DNA of 64,000 nucleotides from Tahibacter aquaticus (GTDB lineage: Bacteria; Pseudomonadota; Gammaproteobacteria; Xanthomonadales; Rhodanobacteraceae). Positions 1-8,422 of this stretch are shown here, one piece after another; within the stretch, counting starts at the first letter, position 1, and every line of letters starts with the position of its first letter. The notes beneath the pieces are model-generated. The model was not told the origin of the DNA. It saw only the letters and a program-made list of their open reading frames with translations, and searched no databases. The stretch covers positions 1 to 64,000 of the forward strand of contig NZ_SNZH01000016.1 of NCBI RefSeq assembly GCF_004363655.1, read 5' to 3'. Position numbers and translations under genes: made by a program.

Positions 1-1374
1 CGCTACGGCAGGAAGGATGAAAACTCCTCGTGCTGGATCCGCGTCTCGCATCCCTGGGCCGGTACCGGCTTCGGTGGCGTGCATATTCCGCGCATTGGGC
101 AAGAGGTGCTGGTCGATCACCTGAACGGCGATCCGGACCAGCCCATCGTCGTTGGTCGCGTCTACAACACCAACAACCCGCATCCCTGGAACCTGCCGGC
201 CAATGCCACGCAGTCGGGCTTCCTGACGCGCTCAAGCATGGGCGCAACCTGGCAGAACGCCAACGCGTTGCGCTTCGAGGACAAGAAGGGCGAGGAACAG
301 GTCTGGCTGCACGCGGAGAAGAACCAGGACATCGAAGTCGAGAACGACGAGACGCACTGGGTCGGCCACGACCGCACCAAGACCATCGACCACGACGAAA
401 CCGTACACGTCAAGCACGACCGTACCGAGACGGTCGATCACAACGAGACGATCACGGTGCACAATGACCGCACCGAGCGCGTCGATCACAACGAGAAAAT
501 CAGCATCGGCGACAGCCGCAGCGAAGACGTCGGCAAGAACGAAGCGGTAGCCATCGGCAACAACCAGACCCACAGCGTCGGCGATAACCGCACGCGCTCG
601 GTGGGCAAGAACGAAACACTGAGCATCGGCAGCAATCGCAGCAAAAAAGTCGGCAAGAACGAAAGCGACAAGATCGGGAAGAGCTGGTCGATCAAGGTCG
701 GCAAGTTCAAGACCGAGACCATCGGCATGGCCTCGATGCAGAACATCGGCCTGGCCAAGATGACCAATGTCGGCATGATCTATTCCTTCAATGTCGGCTT
801 GCTGCGCAACAGCGTCGTCGGCATGGCCGATACCACGACGGTCGGCAAAACCCAGGCCACGAACGTAGGCAAGAAATACTCGCTCGCGGTCGGCGGCAAG
901 GACGGCAGTCATATCGAACTGGACGAAAAGAGCATTTCGCTGCGGGTCGGCGGCGCCATCGTCCAGCTCAAGGCCGATGGCTCGATTGCGGTCACCGGCA
1001 AGACGATCAACATCACCGCTCAGGGCGACGACGTCATCATCAACGGCGAACACATCTGGCTCAATCCGGTCGGCGGCAGGGCAGCGATCCAACCCTCCGC
1101 CGTGCCAGTGCCAGCGCCCGCCGAACCGGCCGACAGTCCGCAAAGCAAACTCGCTGAGCTGATGAGCAAAGCCGGCGGCTTTCTCGGCAAAGTCAAAGAA
1201 CTCGCTGGGCTGGCGGGGCAGCTTGCCTCGCTGACCGGCAGCAGCGGCGGCAAGGCCGGGCGGATAGTGGGTGCCGTGTCGACAGCGGCCGGAGCGGTGG
1301 GCGGCGCTGGCCGTGACGACAGCGTTGCGACGGTCAACGGTATTGCTGGCCCGGTCAAGGCCGATGGCCGATGA
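1..1374 (+). CDS. vgrG: Type VI secretion tip protein VgrG (3' part, 5' end outside window)
   Basis: The frame is open from base 1, so the N-terminal gp27-like half lies upstream; 457 residues are visible. The first visible residues carry the end of the OB-fold/gp5 region ([21 protein letters not shown] is typical VgrG). A long needle-like beta-helix follows, made of short repeats with alternating V-G/N-E and D-H-N-E steps (about residues 115-290), then a DUF2345-like segment. VgrG trimers cap the T6SS Hcp tube and carry effectors out of the cell. The last 100 residues form an Ala/Gly/Pro-rich tail with no recognisable enzymatic domain, so this is probably a cargo carrier and not an 'evolved' VgrG. 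It overlaps the next gene by 4 bp (ATGA), consistent with one operon with its cargo. Confidence 0.93.
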   Translation, partial: RYGRKDENSSCWIRVSHPWAGTGFGGVHIPRIGQEVLVDHLNGDPDQPIVVGRVYNTNNPHPWNLPANATQSGFLTRSSMGATWQNANALRFEDKKGEEQVWLHAEKNQDIEVENDETHWVGHDRTKTIDHDETVHVKHDRTETVDHNETITVHNDRTERVDHNEKISIGDSRSEDVGKNEAVAIGNNQTHSVGDNRTRSVGKNETLSIGSNRSKKVGKNESDKIGKSWSIKVGKFKTETIGMASMQNIGLAKMTNVGMIYSFNVGLLRNSVVGMADTTTVGKTQATNVGKKYSLAVGGKDGSHIELDEKSISLRVGGAIVQLKADGSIAVTGKTINITAQGDDVIINGEHIWLNPVGGRAAIQPSAVPVPAPAEPADSPQSKLAELMSKAGGFLGKVKELAGLAGQLASLTGSSGGKAGRIVGAVSTAAGAVGGAGRDDSVATVNGIAGPVKADGR

Positions 1375-2525
1375 AGTACGAGACGCCGATCCCTGCGTCG
1401 CGTCTGCAGCAGGTACGCAACACCACGCCATTTCCCCACTTGCGCTTCGACAAGATGGGCAAGGGGCGGCGCTTCCATGATGTCGTTGTCGTCTGTGCGA
1501 GTTTTGTGCTGGACAGCGGGCGCCTGAAGCCGGCAGCCGTGCATCGGGGGCCGGTGATCGCTGATCGGCTCTGGCATCCGGACGCGGCGGCAGTATCGAG
1601 CCTGCAGTGCGCGACAGACGTGCTGCTGATCAAGCCGGGCAGCGACGTCTACGTCACTGGCACGGTACGCCCCCTCGACGCGCGACCTTGCCGCGAATGG
1701 CATGGTTTGCTGCGGGTCGAACGCGACGGTTTGCCGCTGATCCACAAAATCCTGCGCTTCACCGGCCCGCGTCGCTGGCAACGCAGTTTGCTGGGGTGGT
1801 CGCTGACTGTGCCCGAAGCCACGATGGCGGTGCCCTTGCGCTATGAACTGGCCTACGGCGGCTGGTGGTACGACAAAGGCGACGCGATGGACGCAGCAGC
1901 CCGCGTCTGCGAGGAAAACCCCAGCGGCACCGGCTGGTTCGGCACTGCCGACCGGCGACACCATCCACGCGCCCGCTATGCGCATGGACAGGCCGTGGCC
2001 GGCCCGCAGATCGAGTACGCCGATTCGCCGATCCATTCGGACAATCGCAGGCATCGCGTTGCAGGCTTTGGCCCGGTCGCCCGTCATTGGATGCCGCGCC
2101 ACCGGCATGCGGGCAGCTACGACGCGGCCTGGCTGGCGCAGTTCCAGCACGAGGAAATTCCCGACTACCCGGCCGATTTCGATTACCGCTATTTCCACTA
2201 TGCACCGGAAGATCAAGTCATCGGCGCAGGCCTGATCGGCGACGAAGACCTGATGCTCGCCGGCGTCTTCGCCGAGGTGCCTGGTGTCAGCGCGCGCCTT
2301 CCTCACCTGTGGATGGAAGCCGTCTGCCATCGCAGTGGCGACGAACCCCTCAGCCAGGCCATGCGCCTGGATACCGTGCATGTCGACCTCGACGCAATGC
2401 TCGTCCACCTGACCTGGCGGCTGGTCCTCGGCTACGACCAGGAAATCGTCCGCGTGGAGTTGTTCGATCGCCTGATTGCCAACGGCCGCTGTACCCGTAC
2501 CGCCTTCCGGGGAATTCGTTCATGA
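1371..2525 (+). CDS. DUF2169 domain protein, T6SS effector-loading accessory
   Basis: A 384-residue protein whose N-terminal half matches the DUF2169 family (N-terminal [10 protein letters not shown], then an [11 protein letters not shown] segment near residues 157-167). DUF2169 proteins are found almost only beside vgrG, PAAR-like and toxin genes and are thought to help load effectors onto the spike. The start overlaps the vgrG stop (ATGA) and the end overlaps the DUF4150 start (ATGA at 2522), so translation is probably coupled through the whole module. There is no signal peptide or membrane segment, as expected for a cytoplasmic adaptor. The family assignment is from recalled motifs; the role is family knowledge. 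Confidence 0.85.
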   Translation: MKYETPIPASRLQQVRNTTPFPHLRFDKMGKGRRFHDVVVVCASFVLDSGRLKPAAVHRGPVIADRLWHPDAAAVSSLQCATDVLLIKPGSDVYVTGTVRPLDARPCREWHGLLRVERDGLPLIHKILRFTGPRRWQRSLLGWSLTVPEATMAVPLRYELAYGGWWYDKGDAMDAAARVCEENPSGTGWFGTADRRHHPRARYAHGQAVAGPQIEYADSPIHSDNRRHRVAGFGPVARHWMPRHRHAGSYDAAWLAQFQHEEIPDYPADFDYRYFHYAPEDQVIGAGLIGDEDLMLAGVFAEVPGVSARLPHLWMEAVCHRSGDEPLSQAMRLDTVHVDLDAMLVHLTWRLVLGYDQEIVRVELFDRLIANGRCTRTAFRGIRS

Positions 2526-2869
2526 GCATGGAACCGCATATCGCCGATGCCGAGACGCCGTTCATGGTGATCAGCGTGACACCGGACTTCTGCCGGGTCG
2601 GATCGAAGATCGTGCCCTTCGACATCGTCGCGCTGTTGCCGCCCGAGCAGGCGAACTACGCCAGAACCGTATCGGCGCACAGCGAGAAAGTGCTGATGAT
2701 CGACAGCATCATCGCTGGCGTTGTCGGCAATGCCGGCGCGGGCGTGCAGTCGGAGGTGTCGCTGGCCGCCGGCAATGTGAAAATCACGTCGGGGTCGGAT
2801 ACGGTTTTTGTCGAAGGCCGCAAGGCCGCGCGCCATGGCGACACCTGCGAAATGAACGGGGCCGTGTGA
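2522..2869 (+). CDS. DUF4150 PAAR-like protein
   Basis: A 115-residue protein starting at the ATG that overlaps the previous stop; the same frame is open further upstream, but that would run through the DUF2169 gene. It shows typical DUF4150/PAAR-like features: a Cys in TPDFCRVG, a VKITSGSDTVFVEGR strand region and the C-terminal ARHGDTCEMN motif with His and Cys. PAAR-like proteins form the sharp cone at the VgrG tip and link toxins to it. The stop overlaps the next ATG by one base (TGATG), placing the toxin gene in the same transcript. It is short and carries no toxin domain of its own, so here toxin and PAAR-like tip are separate polypeptides. Confidence 0.85.
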   Translation: MSMEPHIADAETPFMVISVTPDFCRVGSKIVPFDIVALLPPEQANYARTVSAHSEKVLMIDSIIAGVVGNAGAGVQSEVSLAAGNVKITSGSDTVFVEGRKAARHGDTCEMNGAV

Positions 2870-4146
2870 TGGCGGAGGATTCGCGGTCCCGTCCCGGTCT
2901 GCCATCAGTACCCGACACGTTCCGCGGCAACAAAGTGTTCGGCCGGCTGGTCACCGGTGAGCTACCCACGCCACCGCCCAAGCTGCTGCAGCGCCAGCCG
3001 GGACGGTGCAGCGAAGCGCTGGTGAAGGCCAAACAGGAGTACGCGGCCAAAAGCCTGTTCGACAAGATGCTCACGGTGAAAGACGCCTGGGGTAATCCGA
3101 AGGATCAACAGGCGGCGGCACTGTTCAAGCAACAATGCGAGCAATGGCCGGAGCGGATTGCCGAATCCTTTCTCGACGAACAGCGCCAGCGCCTCAACGA
3201 TCATCTGAGCGGAAAGAGTCCGCTACTGCCCGCAGAATCGGTAAGGCTGCGGCGTGACCTGTCGCTGATGGAAGACATCTACTGTCCAGGCCCGCGATTC
3301 GAGGCGCCGCTGTCCGCGGCCGAACAGAACTGGCTTGACGAACGTAATCTGAGTTTCGGCAACAGTCTGTCGATGGCGCTGCTGGGACCGATCTTCGGCG
3401 GGCCGGGGGCAGCGACGCGGATGCTGGGCGGGTCGGAGCAGCAGGTGGCGGCGGCAAATCAGATGGGGGCCGTCGTGATGGACATGACAACTGGTCATGC
3501 TGCTATCGGCGGTGTGCGGCCCTCGCATCTGGGGGCATATCCGGCACAGGGGCGAACTGTTGTAAGAGGAGCACCAACAGAATCGTTAGGGGGGTGGCCT
3601 TCTGGCTCATCAGGCGTGAAGCAAGGAAGTGTCGGCAACTGGGAATTGAAGTTCGGAGCCCGGCCCGTTGTTACGACCTTTGTCGGCACGGTGGTGGCAA
3701 AACCACCTCCCTTTATTTCTGCCGAAATGGAGTTGAAGATACTGTATGGGCAACGAGTTCTATCGGCCAATGGCAATCCTACCAATCGATTGGTGGGGGC
3801 GCACGGTGGCCAAATTACGGACAAGCATCCGAGCTATGCTGTAGAGGTGGTTTCAGTAAATCTGGATGGAACGCGCAACGCAAAATTGGTTACTCAATTC
3901 AGCGATGGGAATATTTCTAAAGTCAAAACAAGTACGTTATTCCCCGAGGGATGGAATGATGCGCAAGCAATGTCTGCCGTCCGCCAAACTGCCGCTACCG
4001 CACCTTTGGCGACTCGACTGTCCGACGGCGCATCCCTTCATCAATCGATGGTGAATGGTGTTCGGGTCGAAGTTATTTCTGTCGGTGGAACAGTAACTGC
4101 AGCCTATCCTTGTGGTCGAGGCTGCACTAATCCGGGATCATTTTGA
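2869..4146 (+). CDS. Probable T6SS effector with C-terminal EndoU-like RNase domain
   Basis: A 425-residue protein starting at the ATG overlapping the PAAR-like stop. Residues 1 to about 230 are a charged, mostly helical N-terminal region that I do not recognise. The last ~120 residues resemble bacterial EndoU nucleases of polymorphic toxins: candidate catalytic His312 (VGAHGG) and His320 (DKHPSY), Lys351/353 in SKVKTSTLFPEGW, and a terminal strand pair ending in the AAYP tyrosine (413). EndoU toxins cleave RNA, often tRNA, in competitor cells. From about 3540 the DNA is visibly richer in A+T than the upstream operon, as often seen for swapped toxin tips. The effector role rests on context; the EndoU call is from motif memory, with the spacing of the two histidines uncertain. 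Confidence 0.68.
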   Translation: MAEDSRSRPGLPSVPDTFRGNKVFGRLVTGELPTPPPKLLQRQPGRCSEALVKAKQEYAAKSLFDKMLTVKDAWGNPKDQQAAALFKQQCEQWPERIAESFLDEQRQRLNDHLSGKSPLLPAESVRLRRDLSLMEDIYCPGPRFEAPLSAAEQNWLDERNLSFGNSLSMALLGPIFGGPGAATRMLGGSEQQVAAANQMGAVVMDMTTGHAAIGGVRPSHLGAYPAQGRTVVRGAPTESLGGWPSGSSGVKQGSVGNWELKFGARPVVTTFVGTVVAKPPPFISAEMELKILYGQRVLSANGNPTNRLVGAHGGQITDKHPSYAVEVVSVNLDGTRNAKLVTQFSDGNISKVKTSTLFPEGWNDAQAMSAVRQTAATAPLATRLSDGASLHQSMVNGVRVEVISVGGTVTAAYPCGRGCTNPGSF

Positions 4147-4562
4147 TGCGCGAGCTGATAGAAGATTTTGACAGGCTCTTGGACGCTCAATTCAGTGCAG
4201 ACTATTGGTCTGACGAAGGAATTAGCGCTGCGGCAGAAATTGCACAGAAATTTGAATCGGATGATTGGGCGATGTTGACCCAACTTACCAACCACAGGCC
4301 TGTGTCATGGAAAGCGAGATGTGCAGACGCACTTGGCGACGAGATTAGTATCGGTGCCAGAGACATCTTATTGGTATTGATGAATGACGAAGATTTCGAT
4401 GTCAGATATTCCGCACTCGATTCGTTGAATTCATTGGCGCAACTCGGCATGGATCTTTCGGTTTATCGTGAAGATATTGCCGCCGTCTTGCGTCATTATG
4501 TGCCGACAGGATCGGTTGTTAAGTTTTTGATCGATAGCCTCAAAAATCGATTGTCCATTTGA
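4146..4562 (+). CDS. Probable immunity protein to the upstream toxin (HEAT-like)
   Basis: A 138-residue acidic protein starting at the ATG that overlaps the effector stop (TGATG); a TTG one codon upstream is also possible. The second half reads like HEAT-type helix pairs (for example ARDILLVLMNDEDFDVRYSA). There is no signal peptide, so the product is cytoplasmic, where an RNase toxin would act. The gene is clearly lower in G+C than the core genes around it, like the toxin tip it follows. Its position directly after a polymorphic toxin gene, its small size and its acidity all fit an immunity protein. I cannot assign a named Imm family. Confidence 0.62.
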   Translation: MRELIEDFDRLLDAQFSADYWSDEGISAAAEIAQKFESDDWAMLTQLTNHRPVSWKARCADALGDEISIGARDILLVLMNDEDFDVRYSALDSLNSLAQLGMDLSVYREDIAAVLRHYVPTGSVVKFLIDSLKNRLSI

Positions 4563-4692
4563 CGAATCGCTCAAGAATTCCAATTGCGAGAACAGCGCCA
4601 GCGCTGACGCCAGTACAGTACAGTACGCCGTTGCCCCAGAGGCACTGGCCGTTGGCGAAGTGCTGGCGGCGGCAAGACGCACTTTTAGGAAG

Positions 4693-4716
4693 AAAAGGCC
4701 GCGATCGCGGCCTTTT
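4693..4716. terminator. Bidirectional rho-independent terminator
   Basis: A perfect 24-bp palindrome (AAAAGGCCGCGA/TCGCGGCCTTTT) lies between the rightward toxin/immunity module and the leftward alcohol dehydrogenase gene. Its A-tract and T-tract ends would let it stop transcription from both sides. The 130 bp between 4562 and the hairpin show no supportable gene. Confidence 0.8.
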
Positions 4717-4809
4717 CTGGTGTTTTGCTCAAACACACATCCAGACGTTCGCCTTCGATGACGAAACTGCCTTGTGGCGTAAGCGGATTCTGAGCTGTTC
4801 AGAGCTTGC

Positions 4810-5853
4810 TTAGCCCAGCGTCGCCATGTCGATGACGAAGCGATAGCGCACGTCGCTGCTGAGCACGCGCTGGTAGGCGGCGTTGATCTGCTCCACGCCG
4901 ATGGTTTCGATGTCGGCGACGATATTGTGTTCGGCGCAGAAGTCGATCATCTCCTGGGTTTCCTTGATCGAGCCGATCATGGAGCCGGCCAGGCTGCGGC
5001 GATGCGGAATGACGGCGAAGGCGTGTACCGGCACGGGCTGTTCCGGTGCGCCGACGACGACGAAGGTGCCGTCGACCTTGAGCAGGCTCAGGTACGCGTT
5101 CCAGTCGATCGAGGCGGACACGGTGCAGACGATCAGGTCGAAGCTGCCGGCCAGGGTGGCAAACGTGTCGGCGTCGCTGGTGGCGTAGTAGTGGTCGGCG
5201 CCCAGGCGCAGGCCGTCGTCCTTCTTCGCCAGCGACTGGCTCAGCACGGTGACTTCGGCGCCCATGGCGTGGGCCAGCTTGACGCCCATGTGACCCAGCC
5301 CGCCCATGCCGACGATGGCCACTTTCTTGCCTGGACCTGCCTGCCAATGGCGCAGCGGCGAATACAGGGTGATGCCGGCGCAGAGCAGCGGCGCGGCGGC
5401 GTCCAGCGCCAGGCTGGACGGGATCGACAGCACATAGCCTTCCTTCACCACGATGGAGTCGGAATAGCCGCCGTGGGTCGGTTCGCCCGTGGCCGGATCG
5501 ATGCCGCCGAAGGTCAGCACCAGGCCGGGCAGGTATTGCTCGCGGTCGACATCGCGCTCGGCGCAGGTGGTACAGGAATCGACGAAGCAGCCGACGCCGA
5601 CGCGGTCGCCGACCTTGAACTTGGTCACCTTGGCGCCGACTGCGGTCACTTCGCCGGCGATTTCGTGACCGGGCACCAGCGGGTAGACGCTGTTGCCCCA
5701 GCCGTTGTCGACCATGTGGATGTCGGAATGGCAGATACCGCAGTAGCGGATCGCGATGACCACGTCGTCGTCGTTGGGCTCGCGCCGCTGGAACGAGAAC
5801 GGAGCCAGCGGGGCCTTGGCGGCGGAGGCGGCGTAAGCTTTGGCAATAGCCAT
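4810..5853 (-). CDS. NAD(P)-dependent zinc alcohol dehydrogenase (YahK/cinnamyl-ADH type)
   Basis: A 347-residue medium-chain dehydrogenase. Catalytic-zinc ligands are visible at Cys41 (CGICHSD), His63 (PGHE) and Cys158 (APLLCAG), and the Rossmann motif GMGGLGHMG is at about 182-190. It closely resembles the YahK/AdhA group that reduces aldehydes to alcohols with NADPH (shared [14 protein letters not shown] and [13 protein letters not shown] segments). The structural-zinc loop is altered: the family has four cysteines (CxxCxxCx7C), but here only Cys94 and Cys97 remain, with Arg100 and Leu108 in place of the third and fourth. The frame is intact, so this looks like real divergence and not a frameshift. 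Single gene; the nearest leftward terminator is at 4693-4716. Confidence 0.9.
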   Translation of the reverse strand: MAIAKAYAASAAKAPLAPFSFQRREPNDDDVVIAIRYCGICHSDIHMVDNGWGNSVYPLVPGHEIAGEVTAVGAKVTKFKVGDRVGVGCFVDSCTTCAERDVDREQYLPGLVLTFGGIDPATGEPTHGGYSDSIVVKEGYVLSIPSSLALDAAAPLLCAGITLYSPLRHWQAGPGKKVAIVGMGGLGHMGVKLAHAMGAEVTVLSQSLAKKDDGLRLGADHYYATSDADTFATLAGSFDLIVCTVSASIDWNAYLSLLKVDGTFVVVGAPEQPVPVHAFAVIPHRRSLAGSMIGSIKETQEMIDFCAEHNIVADIETIGVEQINAAYQRVLSSDVRYRFVIDMATLG

Positions 5854-6087
5854 GGAGCATCCTTTGCGCGGGGGAAGAGTGTTCCATCATCGCCTCGCGC
5901 AGGCGCGAAGCGATAGCGCGTTGCTGTGGGATTCTTGCCTGATCCTGCAAAAGGCAGTTTCCGCCAGGCGCATCGACAGTGCCTGGCGGCGCAGCAAGGT
6001 GTTGTGGCTGGGTGGGAAGAGGCACACACGTGGCATTCGCTCGCCCGTGAGCGGCGCGTCCGTCCTTGTGCGCTATCGCACTGCCCC

Positions 6088-7536
6088 TCAGCGCACGGTC
6101 TTTTCCACCACCGGCATGAAGCGTTCGCGCTTGCCGCGCAGGTTGATGCTGTCGACGTAGTAGTAATACGTAGTGCCGGATTTCACATCGCTGTCGTCGA
6201 AGGCGTATTTGTGCACCTTTTCCGCATCGCGCAGGACCGGAATCGGCTGCGGCGAGATGCGCCGGTAGGGACCGGCACGGTCTTCGGCGCGATAGACGAT
6301 ATAGCCGTACAGGCGCAGGTCGTTGGCCGCACTCCATTGCAGGCGCGCCGGACCACTGCCGCTGGCACTGCGCCGGACCTGCGCGGGTGTCGCGACCGGG
6401 GCCGCTGCGGCGGCTGGCGCAGGCGAGGCTGTGTTGCCGCGGCTGGCTGCGGCGAGTGCGGCCTGTAGCGACGGCGGCTCGGCTTCGTCGCCCGGTGGTG
6501 CAGCGGCATTGACCTGCTTCAGCGGCTGGCCCGGGTGCAGGGCCACGCCGTAGAAGTGCACGGGCAGGGCAGGATCCTTGCCGCCGGCCAGTTCGACCAG
6601 CACGGTACCGCCGATCGGGCCGGCCGCCGCCGGCTTGCCGCTGATACCGACCATGACGCAGTCGTCGCTGGCCGGCGTGCATTCGCCGACACGTGCCGTC
6701 CACGGCGCCTCGGCCTTCGCACGGGTCTTGCCCTTGAGCACCAGCGCATCGCGGCCTTGCACGCGGAAGCTCTGACGCACTTCCTGGCCGACTTCCGGGC
6801 TGCCCAGGTTGACGGCCTTGGCATCCAGCAGCAGTTCGCCCATGACGAAGCCGGTGACCGTGACGGCGAGCCGCGGTTGCTGCGGCAGAGAGGTATGCAC
6901 GACGACGCGACCGCGCACCCAGCCCGGCGGTGCGGTCGGCAGCAGGCTTACACGGATGCGGTGGCCTTCGACCGTGACGCGGGTGTGCTCGGGTTTTTCC
7001 GCCACCTCGCCGAACGACCAGTCCGCTGCTTCGCGGGTTTCCAGGCTCAGTTCGCGATCGACGCTGTTGCCGCGCGCCACCGTGCCCAGCTCGAGTGCCG
7101 GCGTTTCCGGTTCGAACGCATTCTGTACAAAGCCGCTAAGGGTAAAGCGATACCGCTCCACGTCCTTTTCGTCGCTGAACAGGGCGAAGCGGAAGGCTGC
7201 CTCGCCCAGCGTGGCGTCGAGCGGCAACTCGATCACGATCTTGCCGCTGGCACCGGGCGCGAGCTGCGCCGGGCTTTCCACGGCCTTGCCGGCGCGGCTG
7301 CGGGGCTCGATGTGCCGGATGGCGACGGGTGTCGCGCCGGTATTGGTTACTTCATAGGCTTGGCGCACGGTGCCGAACTGATAAGCGTCGGCGAAGCGTG
7401 CGTGCTGTGGCGTGATGCGCAGTGCCGGCTCGGCCCGGCTATTGCCCGCGGCGCACAGCGCGAGGAAGACCAGCAGGGTCGTCGGTCTGATGACCGGGCG
7501 GCGACGTCGCGCTGGCAGTTGCAGCAGGTATTGCAT
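6088..7536 (-). CDS. Exported DUF1573-type protein with C-terminal fibronectin-III-like domain
   Basis: A 482-residue product. The frame is open 40 codons further upstream, but the ATG at 7536 gives a good signal peptide (Arg-rich start, hydrophobic core LLVFLALCAA, then RAEP). Residues about 35-340 hold two or three beta-sandwich domains of the DUF1573/ASH kind (FGTVRQAYEVTNTGATPVAI is typical). An Ala/Pro-rich linker (about 350-400) leads to an FN3-like domain (LYGYIVYRAEDRAGPYRRI, ending in TTYYYYVDSINLRGK). Such proteins are periplasmic or surface-associated and usually bind other proteins or glycans; no enzymatic motif is visible. Specific function unknown. Confidence 0.7.
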   Translation of the reverse strand: MQYLLQLPARRRRPVIRPTTLLVFLALCAAGNSRAEPALRITPQHARFADAYQFGTVRQAYEVTNTGATPVAIRHIEPRSRAGKAVESPAQLAPGASGKIVIELPLDATLGEAAFRFALFSDEKDVERYRFTLSGFVQNAFEPETPALELGTVARGNSVDRELSLETREAADWSFGEVAEKPEHTRVTVEGHRIRVSLLPTAPPGWVRGRVVVHTSLPQQPRLAVTVTGFVMGELLLDAKAVNLGSPEVGQEVRQSFRVQGRDALVLKGKTRAKAEAPWTARVGECTPASDDCVMVGISGKPAAAGPIGGTVLVELAGGKDPALPVHFYGVALHPGQPLKQVNAAAPPGDEAEPPSLQAALAAASRGNTASPAPAAAAAPVATPAQVRRSASGSGPARLQWSAANDLRLYGYIVYRAEDRAGPYRRISPQPIPVLRDAEKVHKYAFDDSDVKSGTTYYYYVDSINLRGKRERFMPVVEKTVR

Positions 7537-7705
7537 GGTTTGGCTCCACTCGGCGGCGGGGCTGTCTGCAGCGCCACGACACGGCTGCGGCTGGCTTTGG
7601 CCCGGGCAGGGCTGTTTTCGCAACGATGTCGGGTTCCGCCCGATGGCGCAGGACACGGGCCAAGCCTGGCAAGCGGCGGGCGCAGCGAACGAATCCCCGA
7701 AAATC

Positions 7706-7730
7706 GAAGCCCGGCAGTCAGCCGGGCTTC
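7706..7730 (-). terminator. Terminator hairpin after the PPC-like gene
   Basis: A 10-bp perfect stem (GAAGCCCGGC/GCCGGGCTTC) with a 5-nt loop, followed on the minus strand by GATTTTCG. It lies 30 bp past the stop of the leftward gene ending at 7760. Confidence 0.65.
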
Positions 7731-7759
7731 GTGATTTGCATGAGCTGCAACAGAGGGGC

Positions 7760-8344
7760 TCAGTCGATGCTGTAGGACTGCAGCGACACGGGCAGGCTAC
7801 CGGCGATGTTCAGCGTATACGTGCCGCAGCTGCCGGTGGTGCCGGCGTCGTAGTAGGAGTCGACATACACGTAGTACGTGCCGGCGGCGAGGCCGGTAAC
7901 GGTTGGAACGACTTCCGGGCCGGCGCCGGGGCCGATCGCGTCCTGGCTGGTGTCCAGGCAGCTTGCACCGTTGCCGCAGGTGCCGATCAGGAACAGCGCC
8001 AGGTCGCCGGCGCTGCCAGTCAGGTCGGCCGTGATGTCGAGGCTCTGGGATGCGCCGACCGTGATGGCATAGGCTTCGTCTTCGCCCGGATACGGCGAGG
8101 CCAGATTGGCGCAGGCTGTGGCGCTGTAGTTGGTGATCGTGTTGGTCGAGCCGCAGGTGGTGCCGCTGTCGTTGAAGGGCAGGCTGGTGACCGCCGGCGG
8201 GTTCGGGCAGGCGCCGCCGCCTTGTGGCGCGGGCGCGACGCGGTTGGGATTGGGGACGAATTCCGGTGCGCTGCGGGTGGCAGCGCTGGCGGTCATGGAC
8301 AGCAGGCTAAGCGCCAGCGCAGCGGCAAACGTGCGTAGCATCAT
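7760..8344 (-). CDS. Secreted protein with bacterial pre-peptidase C-terminal (PPC)-like domain
   Basis: A 194-residue protein with a clear signal peptide (LALSLLSMTASAATR). The mature part is a single Gly/Thr/Ser-rich beta-sandwich with six cysteines and the strand pattern of PPC domains: an EDEAYAITVGASQSLDITAD strand pair, a DLALFLIGTC strand and a GTYYVYVDSYYDAG strand. PPC domains usually sit at the end of secreted proteases; here the domain stands alone with no catalytic part. Two start codons in tandem (8344 and 8341) are preceded by a GGAG. It is transcribed from its own promoter and closed by its own terminator. Function unknown; possibly an extracellular or surface accessory protein. 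Confidence 0.7.
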   Translation of the reverse strand: MMLRTFAAALALSLLSMTASAATRSAPEFVPNPNRVAPAPQGGGACPNPPAVTSLPFNDSGTTCGSTNTITNYSATACANLASPYPGEDEAYAITVGASQSLDITADLTGSAGDLALFLIGTCGNGASCLDTSQDAIGPGAGPEVVPTVTGLAAGTYYVYVDSYYDAGTTGSCGTYTLNIAGSLPVSLQSYSID

Positions 8345-8370
8345 CGGTCTCCGGGCATCATTGTGTTGCG

Positions 8371-8400
8371 AGACTAGCGACTATTGTTACAAAGGGTCAA
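8371..8400 (-). promoter_or_regulatory. Candidate sigma70 promoter for the PPC-like gene
   Basis: On the minus strand TTGACC (8400-8395) and TAGTCT (8376-8371) are separated by 18 bp, 27 bp before the start codon. The segment is also the control region of the divergent sulfatase-like gene, so the two may be co-regulated. Confidence 0.45.
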
Positions 8401-8422
8401 CCGCTCATGAGGCGTTCAGTTG

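Noticed and set aside
300..860. Tandem-looking repeats at the start of the window (possible CRISPR or DNA repeat)
   Set aside because: The repetition is at protein level (beta-helix steps of VgrG), with variable DNA and no conserved spacers.
4559..4813. Possible small gene after the immunity gene
   Set aside because: It runs through the bidirectional terminator and has no ribosome-binding site or recognisable motif.
5500..5600. Frameshift in the alcohol dehydrogenase as the reason for missing cysteines
   Set aside because: Residues before, within and after the loop align with the family in one frame, so substitution and not frameshift explains it.
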